Assembly: GCA_942490945.1 (NCBI GenBank)
Contig: CALNYZ010000017.1
Span: 488,238-552,237, forward strand
Reading direction: 5' to 3'
From: CALNYZ01 sp942490945
GTDB taxonomy: Bacteria; Pseudomonadota; Gammaproteobacteria; UBA6429; Thiohalophilaceae
DNA length: 64,000 bases
Shown piece by piece: positions 1 to 10,445 of the stretch. The notes under the pieces are model-generated. The model made no database searches. It was not told the DNA's origin and was given only the letters and a program-made list of their open reading frames with translations. Numbering within the stretch: position 1 is the first letter of the stretch; each line of letters starts with the position of its first letter. A program made the position numbers and the translations under genes.

Positions 1-2
1 AG

Positions 3-320
3 GATCATATCTCGCCAGTTAACACATCAGATGGCCCCACCGGTCCCTTGCATATATTCAAACCTGGCGCCATCATGCTTGCGCAACTCACTGGCTCGCC
101 AATTATTTTATTTTCTTATGCGGCATCAAGATACTGGAAATTAAGCTCATGGGACGAATTCATTATTCCCAAACCATTCAGCCGTATCGCAATGAATGTA
201 AGTGAAGCCATATTTGTCGAAAAAAAACTTACTTCTGAAGAACTGGAAGAATTACAAATAACCATGCAAAGCCGGTTATCCAGACTGCAGTACGAGGCAA
301 ATGAAAAACTGGGTATATGA
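3..320 (+). CDS. DUF374 lysophospholipid acyltransferase-like protein, C-terminal part
   Basis: The frame is open from the left edge, so the N-terminus lies outside the window. It reads SDGPTGPLHIFKPGAIMLAQ near the edge, which matches the conserved DGPrGP...KpG..lAq.tG block of the DUF374 branch of the PlsC-like acyltransferases. A later SWDEF.IPKPFSR block also fits the family. These proteins are thought to acylate lipid or lipid A precursors at the inner membrane, but the substrate of this one cannot be told. The HxxxxD active-site motif should lie upstream of the window. A TTG at 48 is an internal codon, not the start. Confidence 0.75.
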   Translation, partial: DHISPVNTSDGPTGPLHIFKPGAIMLAQLTGSPIILFSYAASRYWKLSSWDEFIIPKPFSRIAMNVSEAIFVEKKLTSEELEELQITMQSRLSRLQYEANEKLGI

Positions 321-334
321 ACGAAATAATATGA

Positions 335-2380
335 CTATGCCAACTGCTGACGGATTTCGTTTAAGGTGGATTGTACCTGTGCATTATCAACCAGCATGGC
401 TTCGAATGCAGCTTCCGGCAAAGGCTTGCTGAACAAAAATCCCTGTATTACCTTGCAACCCAATGCATTCAGATAGGCAAGCTCTTTCGCTGTTTCTACA
501 CCTTCTGCAATCACACTAAGACGCAAGCTATGCGACAAGGACATGATCGCCGTGACAATAGCCGCATTGTCATTACCAGCCCGATTGTTTATTTCATGTA
601 TAAATGAACGGTCAATTTTCAGGGTATCAATAGGGAATCGTTTTAAATAACTCAGCGATGAATAACCTGTACCAAAGTCATCAATTGAAATTGAGATTCC
701 GTGTTTTTTTAACTTGTTTAAAACAGCAAGTGTTGCTTCTGCATCTTCCATCAGACAGCTTTCTGTTAATTCCAGCTCCAACAATTCGGGATTTACTCCG
801 GTTTGATGTAGAATATTTTCTACCAGTGACACAAAATCGGGGTTTTTAAATTGCTCTGCTGATACATTTACAGAAACAGGTATTGCATCTATTTCCGAAT
901 CCTGCCATTTTTTAATCAATTCACAGGCCTGCCGAATAACCCATTCGCCAACCTGATGAATCATACCACTTGCTTCAAGTACCGGAATGAAATCCAGTGG
1001 CGAAACCATCCCTCTTGTGTAACTGTTCCAACGCATCAAGGCTTCAGCTCCCACTATTTGTCCATTGGTTACATCAATCTTTGGCTGGTAATACAGGACA
1101 AATTCGCTTTCTTCAATTGCACGGGTTAATTCATACTCCAGCTCGTATACCTGCAGGTTTCGCATACCATAACAACTTGCATAAGATTTATATTGCCCTC
1201 CGCCCATTTGCTTGGCCTGATAAAGCGCAGCATCCGCATGCTGGATTAATTCTGCAAGGGTCTGGCTATCATCATGCAGTATACTGACCCCTATACAAAT
1301 ATTCGGTGTTACATACTCCGCATCAACCGTTACTGGCAACTGCACCTTGTCCAGAATTTCCGTTGCCAGCTTTGAAATTTCCTTTTTGTTAACACTACGT
1401 TCACACAATACCGCAAACTCATCATCACCCAACCTGGCCAGTAAATATGTCCCATCAAGACATTTTTTTATACGTGTCATGACGACTTTTAATAATTCGT
1501 CACCATAACTGTGTCCAAATTTGTCGTTAATACCTTTAAAGTGATCTATGTCGATCAACATCAAGGCCACATGGTCCTTTTCTTTTTTTGCTTTCTCCAG
1601 AATCTCTACCAGTTTATTGTAAAACAGGATTCTGTTTGGTAACCCGGTTAAATTGTCAAATCTTGCCAGCTTGGCAATTTCATCATGTTGCGACTGAATA
1701 GTACGTTTTGCGCGCATGACAAATCCTGTCATAACCAGCAATACAATTAGTGCCGCCATAAATACGGCGACTATAAAATAGTTTCGGACTTTATTGGCTG
1801 CCATAACCAGTTCAGTGACGTCGGTATACATTTCCATTATTGCCATGACATCTTTACCGGTCTCATTAAATACCGGTATATAACTGGATATTATATTGCG
1901 GTTAAACAGCATTTCTTCCCGCGCATAAACCTTGTCCGCGAAATTGAAATTACTGACAACTTTTCCATTTTTTGATTGCAGGAATCCGGCACCAGACAAG
2001 CTGTCGTTACCTGTCTCTGTTGGATCAGTTGAATATAAAACCGTGCCATTCAAGGCAATTATTTTTACTTTTAATATCCTGGTTGCGTTTAATTTGTTGT
2101 TCAGATATTCATTAATATGCTCAATTGTAACGGTTGGCAAGTGTGGATTTTTTTTGTTATTTAATGCTGTCTTGAATGTGCTGCCATGTTGCGCCCATAA
2201 CTCCTGAGATAACCATCTTGCTTGCGTAACATTGTTTATTTCACCCGTCTGGTTTAGATGTTCAGTTGAAATCCAGCGCATGAACAATATCAACGCCACT
2301 GCCACCAGTGTAACGACAACTAAACCGGTAATAGTGAAATTACGTACCAGACTGACAGGTTGCATATTTCGCATTTGCAT
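335..2380 (-). CDS. Membrane GGDEF-EAL cyclic di-GMP signalling protein
   Basis: This 681-residue protein has a membrane segment at about 15-35, a periplasmic region of about 165 residues that may be a Cache-like sensor, and a second membrane segment at about 201-222. A GGDEF domain follows from about 240 (DNLTGLPNR) with the signature changed to GDDEF at 319-323. The EAL domain has GAEAL near 446-450 and DDFGTGYSS in loop 6. The EAL residues look complete, so phosphodiesterase activity is likely. The GGDEF half may be a regulatory or weak cyclase site because the first active-site glycine position differs. The signal sensed is unknown. It is transcribed convergently with the acyltransferase gene on its left. 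Confidence 0.93.
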   Translation of the reverse strand: MQMRNMQPVSLVRNFTITGLVVVTLVAVALILFMRWISTEHLNQTGEINNVTQARWLSQELWAQHGSTFKTALNNKKNPHLPTVTIEHINEYLNNKLNATRILKVKIIALNGTVLYSTDPTETGNDSLSGAGFLQSKNGKVVSNFNFADKVYAREEMLFNRNIISSYIPVFNETGKDVMAIMEMYTDVTELVMAANKVRNYFIVAVFMAALIVLLVMTGFVMRAKRTIQSQHDEIAKLARFDNLTGLPNRILFYNKLVEILEKAKKEKDHVALMLIDIDHFKGINDKFGHSYGDELLKVVMTRIKKCLDGTYLLARLGDDEFAVLCERSVNKKEISKLATEILDKVQLPVTVDAEYVTPNICIGVSILHDDSQTLAELIQHADAALYQAKQMGGGQYKSYASCYGMRNLQVYELEYELTRAIEESEFVLYYQPKIDVTNGQIVGAEALMRWNSYTRGMVSPLDFIPVLEASGMIHQVGEWVIRQACELIKKWQDSEIDAIPVSVNVSAEQFKNPDFVSLVENILHQTGVNPELLELELTESCLMEDAEATLAVLNKLKKHGISISIDDFGTGYSSLSYLKRFPIDTLKIDRSFIHEINNRAGNDNAAIVTAIMSLSHSLRLSVIAEGVETAKELAYLNALGCKVIQGFLFSKPLPEAAFEAMLVDNAQVQSTLNEIRQQLA

Positions 2381-2553
2381 GACTTTTTATAATTTCTTGT
2401 TTATTTATCAGAGTTTTTCGACTCTTCTTTACCATTCAGAACATAATAATTATTGCCTGAAGAGCTGTTCCATGAGCAGGATACCGCCAGAATAGTCAGC
2501 ATTTAACTGCAATTTTGTCTTCAACAACAGATCCATATACATATAGTGCAGCG

Positions 2554-4602
2554 TTAAATCTTGAAGCTACTGACCAGCACCTGAAGTTCGGCACTCAAGC
2601 GTGCCAAATCCTGGCTGGAAGTCGACAAGCCATCTGCTGCCGTCGCTGAATCATTGGCGATAGTCGTTATATTTACAACGTTCTGATTCACGTCCTCTGC
2701 TACTGTGCCCTGTTGTTCGGCTGCGGCAGCAATTTCATAATTGACACTGTTTATCTCGACAACAGCGTTGGTAATTTGTACCAATGCAGCACCTGCCTGA
2801 TCGGCTTTCGACACGCTCAGCTTTGCCTCATTCTGGCTTTGTACCATGACGTGTTCGGCTGCCTTTGCTCCATCCTGCAACTTTTCTATCATGATACGTA
2901 TTTCATCAGTTGATTCACGCGTTCGACTCGCCAGCGTTCTGACTTCATCTGCGACAACAGCAAAACCACGTCCTTGTTCGCCCGCACGGGCCGCTTCAAT
3001 TGCTGCGTTCAGTGCCAGCAGATTTGTCTGTTCCGCGATGGCCTGGATCACCTCCAGAATGGATCCGATTTCATCGGTATTCTCGACTAATCGGTGAATC
3101 GCACCGGCCGTATTTTCAACTTCACCCGCCAGCTTATCAATTGACTGTATAGTATCGCCAATAACGACCTTGCCGTGTTGCGCCTGTTCGTTGGCATTAT
3201 TTGCCAGACTTGATGCAGACGCAGCATTCTGTGCCATTTCGTGTGCCGTCGCGGTCATTTCATTCAGAGCAGTTGCAACAAGTTCGGTTTCACGTTGTTG
3301 ACGAACTACACCTTCAGTTGTATCCGAGGTGATTACCGCCATTTCTTCTGATGCAGATGCCAGATGCGCAGTCGCATCAGTCACCTTACCCATTGTCATC
3401 TGTATTTTTTCAACGAACAAATTAAATGCTTTCGCCAGGTCTGCCAGTTCGTTTTTACCATTAGCATACAATCGTTGCGTCAGATCACCATCACCACTGG
3501 CAATGTCCTGCATTGCTATGACTATTTTGTTAAGCGGTACTGATACAACAAAATTGACAATAACAGTACTGCCTACACCTGCAGCCAATCCAAACACCAG
3601 TAATGCAAGCACTATGTTGACAGTAGTAGAAACCTGTTTTAAAACATCCTGTCCTACATTTACGGTTTTATCGCGCTGACTCAATACCAGCTTGTTTAAT
3701 TGCTCGCTTAGTTCACCCAGCAGTGGCCCAAGTTCAGTCTTTATTAAATAACCATCTGTACGCCACTTTTCACTACTATGTGATTTCTTTAACAATTCAA
3801 AATTGGTTGTAAATTTATCAAGTAAACTTATAAATTGTGTAATGGAATCACTTTGATCAAGATTCAGATCATCTCCATGTTTCAGTAATTTATTAGCAAT
3901 CTCCTTGCAACTGTTTGCGTACAGATAATATTCATCGGCGGCAATTTGCATGCGAAAGGCAAGATAGGCACGCACCCCGCTCATGGCATTTGCCCACGCA
4001 TAGCGAAGGTTGTTAAATTCATTAAGAATTTTTTTGCGCTTGGCCGATGCTTCCTCTTCTTCCTCGGATAATATCGCCTGCGTAACCAACTGCAGCATTT
4101 GCTGACTGACCGGGTTAAGATTTTGTGCCGCAAACATCATGCCTGGTATATTCTTGGACTGGTCTTCAGCCAGTTCAATCATGGTTTTTTGATAGCCGTT
4201 ATACTTCAATACAGACTGTTCAATACTGGCGACTTGTTGTTTAACTTCGTCGTCCCGGGAAACTATGGGTAGTGACTTCAGTTCTTCGAGCAATTGCGAT
4301 ACTTTGTTTTTATTTTCGATGTAGGCCTGCTTGTCATCTTCATCTTTACTCAGCAAATAAAACCCGAGCGAGCGAGCTGAACGCTCCAGGGTATCAAGCA
4401 ATTCCATTGATTTGAACGCCATGGGTTGCCGAATTTCTACAACTTCCGCAACATCAGCCTTGGTACTGCTAAGGCTGGAAATTGCCATGACAGAAACAAG
4501 CATTAATAACAACAGTAACAGGGCAAACCCGGACATGATTTTTGTGCGGATTTTGATGTTCCTGAAAATCTGTAAAAAGTCTGCTTTAATGTTTTTACTC
4601 AT
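2554..4602 (-). CDS. Methyl-accepting chemotaxis protein
   Basis: A 682-residue chemoreceptor. The first membrane helix is at about 22-45, followed by a large, mostly helical periplasmic region of about 280 residues (four-helix-bundle type), a second membrane helix near 330-353, a HAMP domain, and a long cytoplasmic coiled coil. The tip carries the conserved EQTNLLALNAAIEAARAGE hairpin that contacts CheA and CheW. No C-terminal NWETF pentapeptide for CheR docking is present. No che genes are nearby, so it feeds a system encoded elsewhere. The ligand is not predictable. The start at 4602 precedes a typical short cytoplasmic leader and membrane anchor. Confidence 0.95.
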   Translation of the reverse strand: MSKNIKADFLQIFRNIKIRTKIMSGFALLLLLLMLVSVMAISSLSSTKADVAEVVEIRQPMAFKSMELLDTLERSARSLGFYLLSKDEDDKQAYIENKNKVSQLLEELKSLPIVSRDDEVKQQVASIEQSVLKYNGYQKTMIELAEDQSKNIPGMMFAAQNLNPVSQQMLQLVTQAILSEEEEEASAKRKKILNEFNNLRYAWANAMSGVRAYLAFRMQIAADEYYLYANSCKEIANKLLKHGDDLNLDQSDSITQFISLLDKFTTNFELLKKSHSSEKWRTDGYLIKTELGPLLGELSEQLNKLVLSQRDKTVNVGQDVLKQVSTTVNIVLALLVFGLAAGVGSTVIVNFVVSVPLNKIVIAMQDIASGDGDLTQRLYANGKNELADLAKAFNLFVEKIQMTMGKVTDATAHLASASEEMAVITSDTTEGVVRQQRETELVATALNEMTATAHEMAQNAASASSLANNANEQAQHGKVVIGDTIQSIDKLAGEVENTAGAIHRLVENTDEIGSILEVIQAIAEQTNLLALNAAIEAARAGEQGRGFAVVADEVRTLASRTRESTDEIRIMIEKLQDGAKAAEHVMVQSQNEAKLSVSKADQAGAALVQITNAVVEINSVNYEIAAAAEQQGTVAEDVNQNVVNITTIANDSATAADGLSTSSQDLARLSAELQVLVSSFKI

Positions 4603-4789
4603 AATTAAGTTACAACTATTAGTTTTGACACTGTCTAAAATGCCGATAGTATGGCTATACTACGTATAACGGAAATTTTCTGTTAAGCTTTAATATTTGA
4701 GGTATATATAAGGTAAAAGTCACCGTCAGGTGCATATTTTTGAACAAAATCATTCATTTCCACGTCAATTAACTCAAAGGAATTCGCCC

Positions 4790-5458
4790 ATGTCTCTCCG
4801 TTCCAATACCGTCGTTCTGGCACTTATGTTTACCCTGGTCAGCTGCAGCAGCACCAGTGAAAATCGGGAGATGAATCGTACTGAAAAAGGCGCCATCATC
4901 GGGGCCACCGTGGGCGCCTTGTTGGGTGGAATAGTCAAAAAAGACAAAAAGAAGGCTCTGTTATTCGGGATAGTTGGCGGCGTCAGTGGGGCTCTGGTTG
5001 GAAATTACATGGATCAGCAGCGCCAGGACTTTGAAAAAGTGCTTAAGCCTGAACTCGACGCAGGAGCCATTGAGTTACAAAAAATGCCTGACAACCGGCT
5101 CATGGTAACGATGACGGGTACCAGTGCTTTCGAAACCGACTCAACACAAATCAAATCTGCATTTATCAGTCCGATGGACAAGATTGCCAAAGTTGTCAAA
5201 AAATATGGCAAAACTTCGCTCTATATAGTTGGTCATACTGATAATACCGGTTCCAGAGCCTATAACCAGAAATTATCAGAAGACCGTGCGCGTGCAGTCG
5301 CTAATCACTTGCAGAGCAAAGAAGTCATAAGAGAACGTCTTACGTACCTGGGCCGCGGCGAAGACGTACCAAGAGCAAGCAACAACACCGCAAGCGGCAG
5401 GCAGTTAAACCGTAGAGTAGATATTGTCATTGAGCCTATTGTCGAAAATAACTCCTGA
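4790..5458 (+). CDS. OmpA-family outer membrane lipoprotein (YiaD-like)
   Basis: The start is ATG 4790, with AAAGGA at 4776-4781 as ribosome binding site; the frame is open for 20 more codons upstream but those give no signal peptide. The protein has a lipoprotein signal ending in LVSC (residues about 16-19), a glycine-zipper region (GAIIGATVGALLGG, then GIVGGVSGALVGNYMD), and a C-terminal OmpA domain with the peptidoglycan-binding block GHTDNTGS...NQKLSEDRA. It probably anchors the outer membrane to the cell wall. The layout of lipobox, glycine zipper and OmpA domain matches the YiaD/Pal-like lipoproteins. Confidence 0.9.
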   Translation: MSLRSNTVVLALMFTLVSCSSTSENREMNRTEKGAIIGATVGALLGGIVKKDKKKALLFGIVGGVSGALVGNYMDQQRQDFEKVLKPELDAGAIELQKMPDNRLMVTMTGTSAFETDSTQIKSAFISPMDKIAKVVKKYGKTSLYIVGHTDNTGSRAYNQKLSEDRARAVANHLQSKEVIRERLTYLGRGEDVPRASNNTASGRQLNRRVDIVIEPIVENNS

Positions 5459-5739
5459 ATAGTCTTTGCTTGACTGCGTCTAAAAATATATTTGAGAACT
5501 GGTTTGCATATTCCATATTTAGCTTTCAAGACCACTTCAAAACCTGCCGTTGTTATATAGCGTAATCGGCACAAGTGTTCGTAAGTATGGAATGTGGAAC
5601 CGCTGTTCTGAATCCACCGCCTGAGTTATGACCTGACTCAATTTAGAACGCAGCACAGCAAATCTTCCACAATAATATTGAATCCATTTCTGACGAACAG
5701 TTCTGCCTGATCATAACTCTTGATTCGGGATGACTGGCA

Positions 5740-8343
5740 ATGACGAATAGTGACAGCGACAATGTAGTGCTATTAAATGCAACCAACAGTGTAGCAACGC
5801 GAGTACGCTACACAAAATTATTTGAAAAATGTCAGACTATCACCACAAAACATTTGCAGGCTTCACTGCTAAACATGTTTGACAATGCGGATGATACCTT
5901 GTTCAGCATGGCAGAAAAGGCAGATCACACTACTGATCAAACCTATTTTTTTGATTCCATGCGTGTTGTCAGGTTACATCGCGAATCTATCGAATCAAAA
6001 TTCAAGCATCTGATTCAACAGCAGTTCACAACCCGGTCCAAACATATTTCTCCTGTAGAAGAATCAAGTCTTGAGACTATGAATTTTTCTGATCTTTCTT
6101 TGGTGGAAGAAGCCGATCTTGAAGAAACGATTGCCATTAAAAATATCGTCACGAAAATCAAGAATAAATACACACAGGAACTGGGCGCCATAAACAAACG
6201 TATGGCACACATACTATCTTATGAAGTGCTGACAGATGATGACAACCCGGCCGGGCCAGTCAAGATTTGCGAGGCGTTTGTACATGCAGTCAAGGATCTG
6301 GATATCGATCTGAAGATCAGCCTGATAATTCTGAAACTGTTCGAGAAGGAATTACTGGTTGGCGTCGCTTCATTATACAAAGAATTGAACGAGTTCTTTA
6401 TCACAGAGAACGTATTACCCAAACTAAAACTGGCAATCAGCAAGAAAGAACAGACCGCACGTTCCGACTCAGCAGCGGAACCTGACGCGCTTGCTGATTA
6501 TAATGGTCATAGTCATGCCAATACCTCACACCTTCAGCAAGGACGTCCTTCTGGCAGTAATTATTCACAGCAGGACACATCAATAAATCATCTGCATGCA
6601 TTATTGCACCCAAATCAGAACATACCATCCCAAACAGGCATCTCTGGATACGCCACACAGTCACCGAATAGCGTACACCCGACAAACGGAATGTTCGCAT
6701 CGGCTGCTCAACCGGGCACGGCTGGTGGCACAGGCTCTACAAACGGTATTGATAGCGGGGATTCACAAGTTCAACAACCTGGTTCAGGCGAGTTCAATGC
6801 AACTCATTTTATCTCGGCGTTATCTTCAATTCAGACAAACGGTCCCACTTATAACCCGGATAACCTCGCCCCGTTGAGCCCAAGCGACATAACACAACAT
6901 GTCATACAGCAAATTCAGAAACAGCATCAGGGATTTGATGCCTCACAACTTAACCCGCTTGATAAAGATGTAATTGATGTTGTCTCTATGCTGTTTGAAT
7001 ACATTCTGGATGACAAGAATATCATTGCCAGCGCCAAGGCATTGATTGCCAAATTGCAAATACCCATGATCAAGGCTGCAATAATTGACAAGGAGTTTTT
7101 CGCCACAAATGGTCACCCGGCACGGGCTTTACTAAACAGCCTGGCTAAAGCAGCGCTCATTATTGGTGACAATGAGAGCGATGAAACACAATCCCTGTTA
7201 AACAAAATACAGCAGATTGTTGAAACAATTATCAGTGATTTTCAGGATGACATTTCAATCTTCCAGTTACTGTTGACAGAATTTGAAAACTACATGGAAG
7301 AGCATGAACAGGAAGTACATGTTGCCCATGAAGGGATAACACAAAAAGGCAAGTTCAAGGAGGATTATGCTCTCGCCACACAATGGGTTGAAAGCACACT
7401 GACATCTATCTTGCAGGAAAAAGTATTACCTGAGCCTGTGGTCGCATTACTAAAAGGACCCTGGAAAAAAGTCATGTTACATACCTTCCTCAACAGTGGT
7501 CAGGACAGTAATACCTGGAAAAATCAGACGCGTTTTATTGATATACTCATCTGGTCTGTGCAACCAAAAAACGTCAAAGTTGACCGCAGTATGTTGGGAA
7601 ACATAATCCATCAATTGTTGACAACATTACGCAATGGTCTCACGACGATCGGCGCCACTGAAGCTGATATTCAATCGGTATTAAACACCCTTGAACCTTA
7701 TCATGTTGCCAGCGTTAAAGGTGAGCTTTATCATACCCATACTGAAAAACCTGAACACGCCACTTCTGATGAAAGCAATCTGGACGAATACAATATTGAA
7801 GTCAGTGAAGTAAAAAATGTTGAATTTGACAAACTTTGTGAAGACACTGGCGAATTTGATCTTGATACCATTAATGAAACCATCAGGCAACTTGAACAGG
7901 AGCTTGACTCGCTGGATGATCTGGAAGAATCAATGGAAACATTCCAGAATAATTATGCGGATAAACTCGACCATGACATGGAAACGCAGGACAAAGTGCT
8001 AATGGAAAATATTGTGCTCAGCGACTATGGAACACAAGAGCCTGATGCTGAACAGGTAGAAGACGAATACCTTGAACTTGCACGACATCTTGAGCAGGGT
8101 AAATGGGTAGAATTCACAAATGATGAAGGCAAACAGGTTCGCGCAAAACTTGCCTGGAAAAGTGACTTGTTAGGTGAATTTACTTTTACGGACTGGCGCT
8201 TTAATGTGGTTGCTGACAAGTCACTGAACGGGTTCGCAACTGAACTACGCCGTGGCAGTGCCATGATACTTGATGACGTACCGATTCTTGACCGGGCATT
8301 GTCTGCAGTAATGGATACACTGTCACTGCAAAAACAGGCATGA
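5740..8343 (+). CDS. DUF1631 family protein
   Basis: An 867-residue soluble, acidic protein that matches in layout the DUF1631 family of gammaproteobacteria, often mislabelled thymidine phosphorylase. The N-terminal part (to about residue 235) and the part from about 380 to 670 are helical. Between them, about 240-380, lies a low-complexity linker rich in Ser, Gly, Asn, Gln and His. The acidic C-terminal stretch (about 690-790) is followed by a short beta-rich end (WVEFTNDEGKQVRAKLAW) that resembles a PilZ-like fold, an inference only. No catalytic motif was seen. It lies alone and converges on the hydrolase gene, with a 3-base gap. Confidence 0.8.
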   Translation: MTNSDSDNVVLLNATNSVATRVRYTKLFEKCQTITTKHLQASLLNMFDNADDTLFSMAEKADHTTDQTYFFDSMRVVRLHRESIESKFKHLIQQQFTTRSKHISPVEESSLETMNFSDLSLVEEADLEETIAIKNIVTKIKNKYTQELGAINKRMAHILSYEVLTDDDNPAGPVKICEAFVHAVKDLDIDLKISLIILKLFEKELLVGVASLYKELNEFFITENVLPKLKLAISKKEQTARSDSAAEPDALADYNGHSHANTSHLQQGRPSGSNYSQQDTSINHLHALLHPNQNIPSQTGISGYATQSPNSVHPTNGMFASAAQPGTAGGTGSTNGIDSGDSQVQQPGSGEFNATHFISALSSIQTNGPTYNPDNLAPLSPSDITQHVIQQIQKQHQGFDASQLNPLDKDVIDVVSMLFEYILDDKNIIASAKALIAKLQIPMIKAAIIDKEFFATNGHPARALLNSLAKAALIIGDNESDETQSLLNKIQQIVETIISDFQDDISIFQLLLTEFENYMEEHEQEVHVAHEGITQKGKFKEDYALATQWVESTLTSILQEKVLPEPVVALLKGPWKKVMLHTFLNSGQDSNTWKNQTRFIDILIWSVQPKNVKVDRSMLGNIIHQLLTTLRNGLTTIGATEADIQSVLNTLEPYHVASVKGELYHTHTEKPEHATSDESNLDEYNIEVSEVKNVEFDKLCEDTGEFDLDTINETIRQLEQELDSLDDLEESMETFQNNYADKLDHDMETQDKVLMENIVLSDYGTQEPDAEQVEDEYLELARHLEQGKWVEFTNDEGKQVRAKLAWKSDLLGEFTFTDWRFNVVADKSLNGFATELRRGSAMILDDVPILDRALSAVMDTLSLQKQA

Positions 8344-8346
8344 TTA

Positions 8347-9252
8347 CTATCTATTAATCGTATTATTGCGTATAAATCTGACTGCCTTCTCAATAACAGC
8401 CTTGTTACGCAGGATTCGCGTATGTCCCAGACCATCAGTGATCAGTAATTCGGAATTTCGCCACGCCGACGCCAGGCGACGACTCATATTCACAGGAACA
8501 CCCTCGTCATTCTTGTCATGTATAATCAAGGCAGGCACATCAAGATAGCTGGCATTAATTTCCGCCGTCAACATGTTCCATATATTATCGTTAAAGCGCT
8601 GTTCCAGTTTGCGCAGAAAAATCGCTTGCGCCTTGTCACTCAGGCTGATTGCTTTACAGAAACGTTGCACCAAAAAAAGCATGTCGTTGGGCGAACTTAA
8701 CAGCACGACACTGTCACAACGCAGTGAATGTCGGAGTGCATAGGCCAACACCAACGTACCAAAAGAATGTGCAATGAATCCGGTTACTGATCCCAGGCTA
8801 TCACATACTTTTTGCAGTGCTTCCTCAATTTCAAAAAAATTGCTTTCACTGCCACTGGATAGACCATGTCCCGGTGCATCCAGCGCAACAACCTGAAATC
8901 CGGAATCCAGTAACGGTTGCACAAATGCACCCATTTGTGTTGCGCGGCCACTCCAGCCATGTAACAGGACAACCACAGGCGCACTACTCGCCTGTCTTGC
9001 ATCTACGGTGTCTTCAGGTAGCCATTGATACACCGCAACCTTGTGCGTATTGGTATGTACGTAATATACCTTTGCCCTGGCTCGCCATTTCTTTTCCCGA
9101 GCTGGTACGGCATATCGCGGTGACTTAAACCATAAAAAATAGGCCCGTTCTGCAGCATAATAAGGAAATACCTTGCTCAACAGCGACATAAAAGATTTGT
9201 AAATTCGAAATTTTAGCGGGATTTCTTTTTTGTATGATTTGGTTTTATCCAC
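8347..9252 (-). CDS. Alpha/beta hydrolase
   Basis: A 301-residue alpha/beta-hydrolase-fold protein. The oxyanion-hole block LLHGWSG is at about 97-103, the nucleophile elbow GFIAHSFGT follows near 160, the acid is probably in IIHDKNDEGVPV near 246-252, and the histidine is in GLGHTRIL near 275. The order and spacing of Ser, Asp and His are those of an active serine hydrolase. No signal peptide is evident, although the N-terminus is basic and hydrophobic. The substrate is unknown; the neighbours give no metabolic hint. Confidence 0.85.
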   Translation of the reverse strand: MDKTKSYKKEIPLKFRIYKSFMSLLSKVFPYYAAERAYFLWFKSPRYAVPAREKKWRARAKVYYVHTNTHKVAVYQWLPEDTVDARQASSAPVVVLLHGWSGRATQMGAFVQPLLDSGFQVVALDAPGHGLSSGSESNFFEIEEALQKVCDSLGSVTGFIAHSFGTLVLAYALRHSLRCDSVVLLSSPNDMLFLVQRFCKAISLSDKAQAIFLRKLEQRFNDNIWNMLTAEINASYLDVPALIIHDKNDEGVPVNMSRRLASAWRNSELLITDGLGHTRILRNKAVIEKAVRFIRNNTINR

Positions 9253-9671
9253 ACCGACTGCTCATATGAGTTGTTATTAAACCGGGAATTATCATAATTT
9301 CCGATTCAATATCAAAGATTAACATTTTATTAATACTGATATATTACTCATCTCGCAATACGGCAACCAGCACAAGTTTCGCAGTAACCAGACTTATGCC
9401 AGCCGATGAACACCACCATCACATCAGTGACGAGAATAACAACCGTGGTCGTAAACTGACAAGGCAGGAAAACTGACAAGTACCTTCATGTCCGGAGCAT
9501 ACCTGATGATTGGTCCCAACATTCCAGCCAGCGCATATAAAAAAGATGAGGATGCAGAAATAGCTCGTATGTGTCCATCGCTCATTAATTAAACGATTAC
9601 TATGAAGCAGGAGAATTATTACAGATTACTCGGTAAATAATATCGTTGCGATATCTGCTGCCACTCGTGAC
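9253..9671. other. Gene-free stretch, no feature recognised
   Basis: This 419-base gap lies between the hydrolase start and the Sel1-repeat protein's stop. It is AT-rich near 9290-9350, where the promoter of the hydrolase would be expected. A 12-codon open stretch starts at ATG 9602 but has no support. I see no tRNA, strong hairpin or repeat. Confidence 0.5.
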
Positions 9672-10235
9672 CTATTCGAACGCATCACCGACTTCCTCAA
9701 AATGCGTGCCTTTAATTCTGTTTTTGTTGTCCGGCGGTGGTCCATGATGCGGAAGTGGCGGCGGTACAGGTATGGCAGGTTTCTTGGCAATTTCTGCCTC
9801 AGGCTTGTCTTCTGTTTTAGGCTTCGCGCGTTTGCGTGCAGTGACTTTAGGTTTGGCTGCCGGAGCAGGTTTTGCAACCTTTACAACCCGGGGTGCAGGG
9901 GCTGCTTCAGGCTTGGGTCTTGCCGCAACTGGTGGTTTCTTCTTTACCTCTTTAGCCGGCGGATTGGCAATCAGGTCTTTTACTTTCGCAATACGATCAG
10001 CTGCATCGGCATGACCATTTTTCTGCGCCTTGTCGTACCATTCGAGCGCCTTGTTATAATCCTGCTTTACGCCACGCCCTTGCTCGTACATTTCACCCAG
10101 AATAAACTGCGCGCTGACATTACCACTTTCAGCCATTTTCGTCTGAAAGTGGAATACGTCAGACCAGGCATCATCAGCAATTGTCACCCCCATCAGGCAA
10201 CAGTACAAAATAACGGAAAGCGCAAATCTTGCCAT
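9672..10235 (-). CDS. Secreted Sel1-repeat protein with proline/lysine-rich tail
   Basis: A 187-residue protein with a signal peptide (residues 1 to about 20, ending near IADDA). About 35-75 hold one Sel1/TPR-like repeat (AQFILGEMYEQGRGVKQDY, then ALEWYDKAQKNGHADA). The rest, about 95-180, is a low-complexity Pro/Ala/Lys tail that ends in a run of prolines. Such short Sel1 proteins act as periplasmic scaffolds, and a Pro/Lys tail may cross or bind the cell wall; both points are inference. It is monocistronic. Confidence 0.75.
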   Translation of the reverse strand: MARFALSVILYCCLMGVTIADDAWSDVFHFQTKMAESGNVSAQFILGEMYEQGRGVKQDYNKALEWYDKAQKNGHADAADRIAKVKDLIANPPAKEVKKKPPVAARPKPEAAPAPRVVKVAKPAPAAKPKVTARKRAKPKTEDKPEAEIAKKPAIPVPPPLPHHGPPPDNKNRIKGTHFEEVGDAFE

Positions 10236-10445
10236 GGATACTCACTAAAAATCTTGTTAACCGTGTGTTATTGAAAGTTATCGACCAATTACCGCTTAAC
10301 CTTTAAATTAGAAGGTATTTCTGTCTGTCATGTCTATAAAATAACCACTCAATTTAGATTACTTCCAAATTATAGCAAAAATGGCTATTTGCATAGTGGC
10401 GAACGTGAGTTTTAAATTCTATTGGTTTAAAGCCTGGTGGCTTGT

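Noticed and set aside
9602..9640. Short open frame starting MKQENYYRLLGK
   Set aside because: Twelve codons only and no conserved partner or motif.
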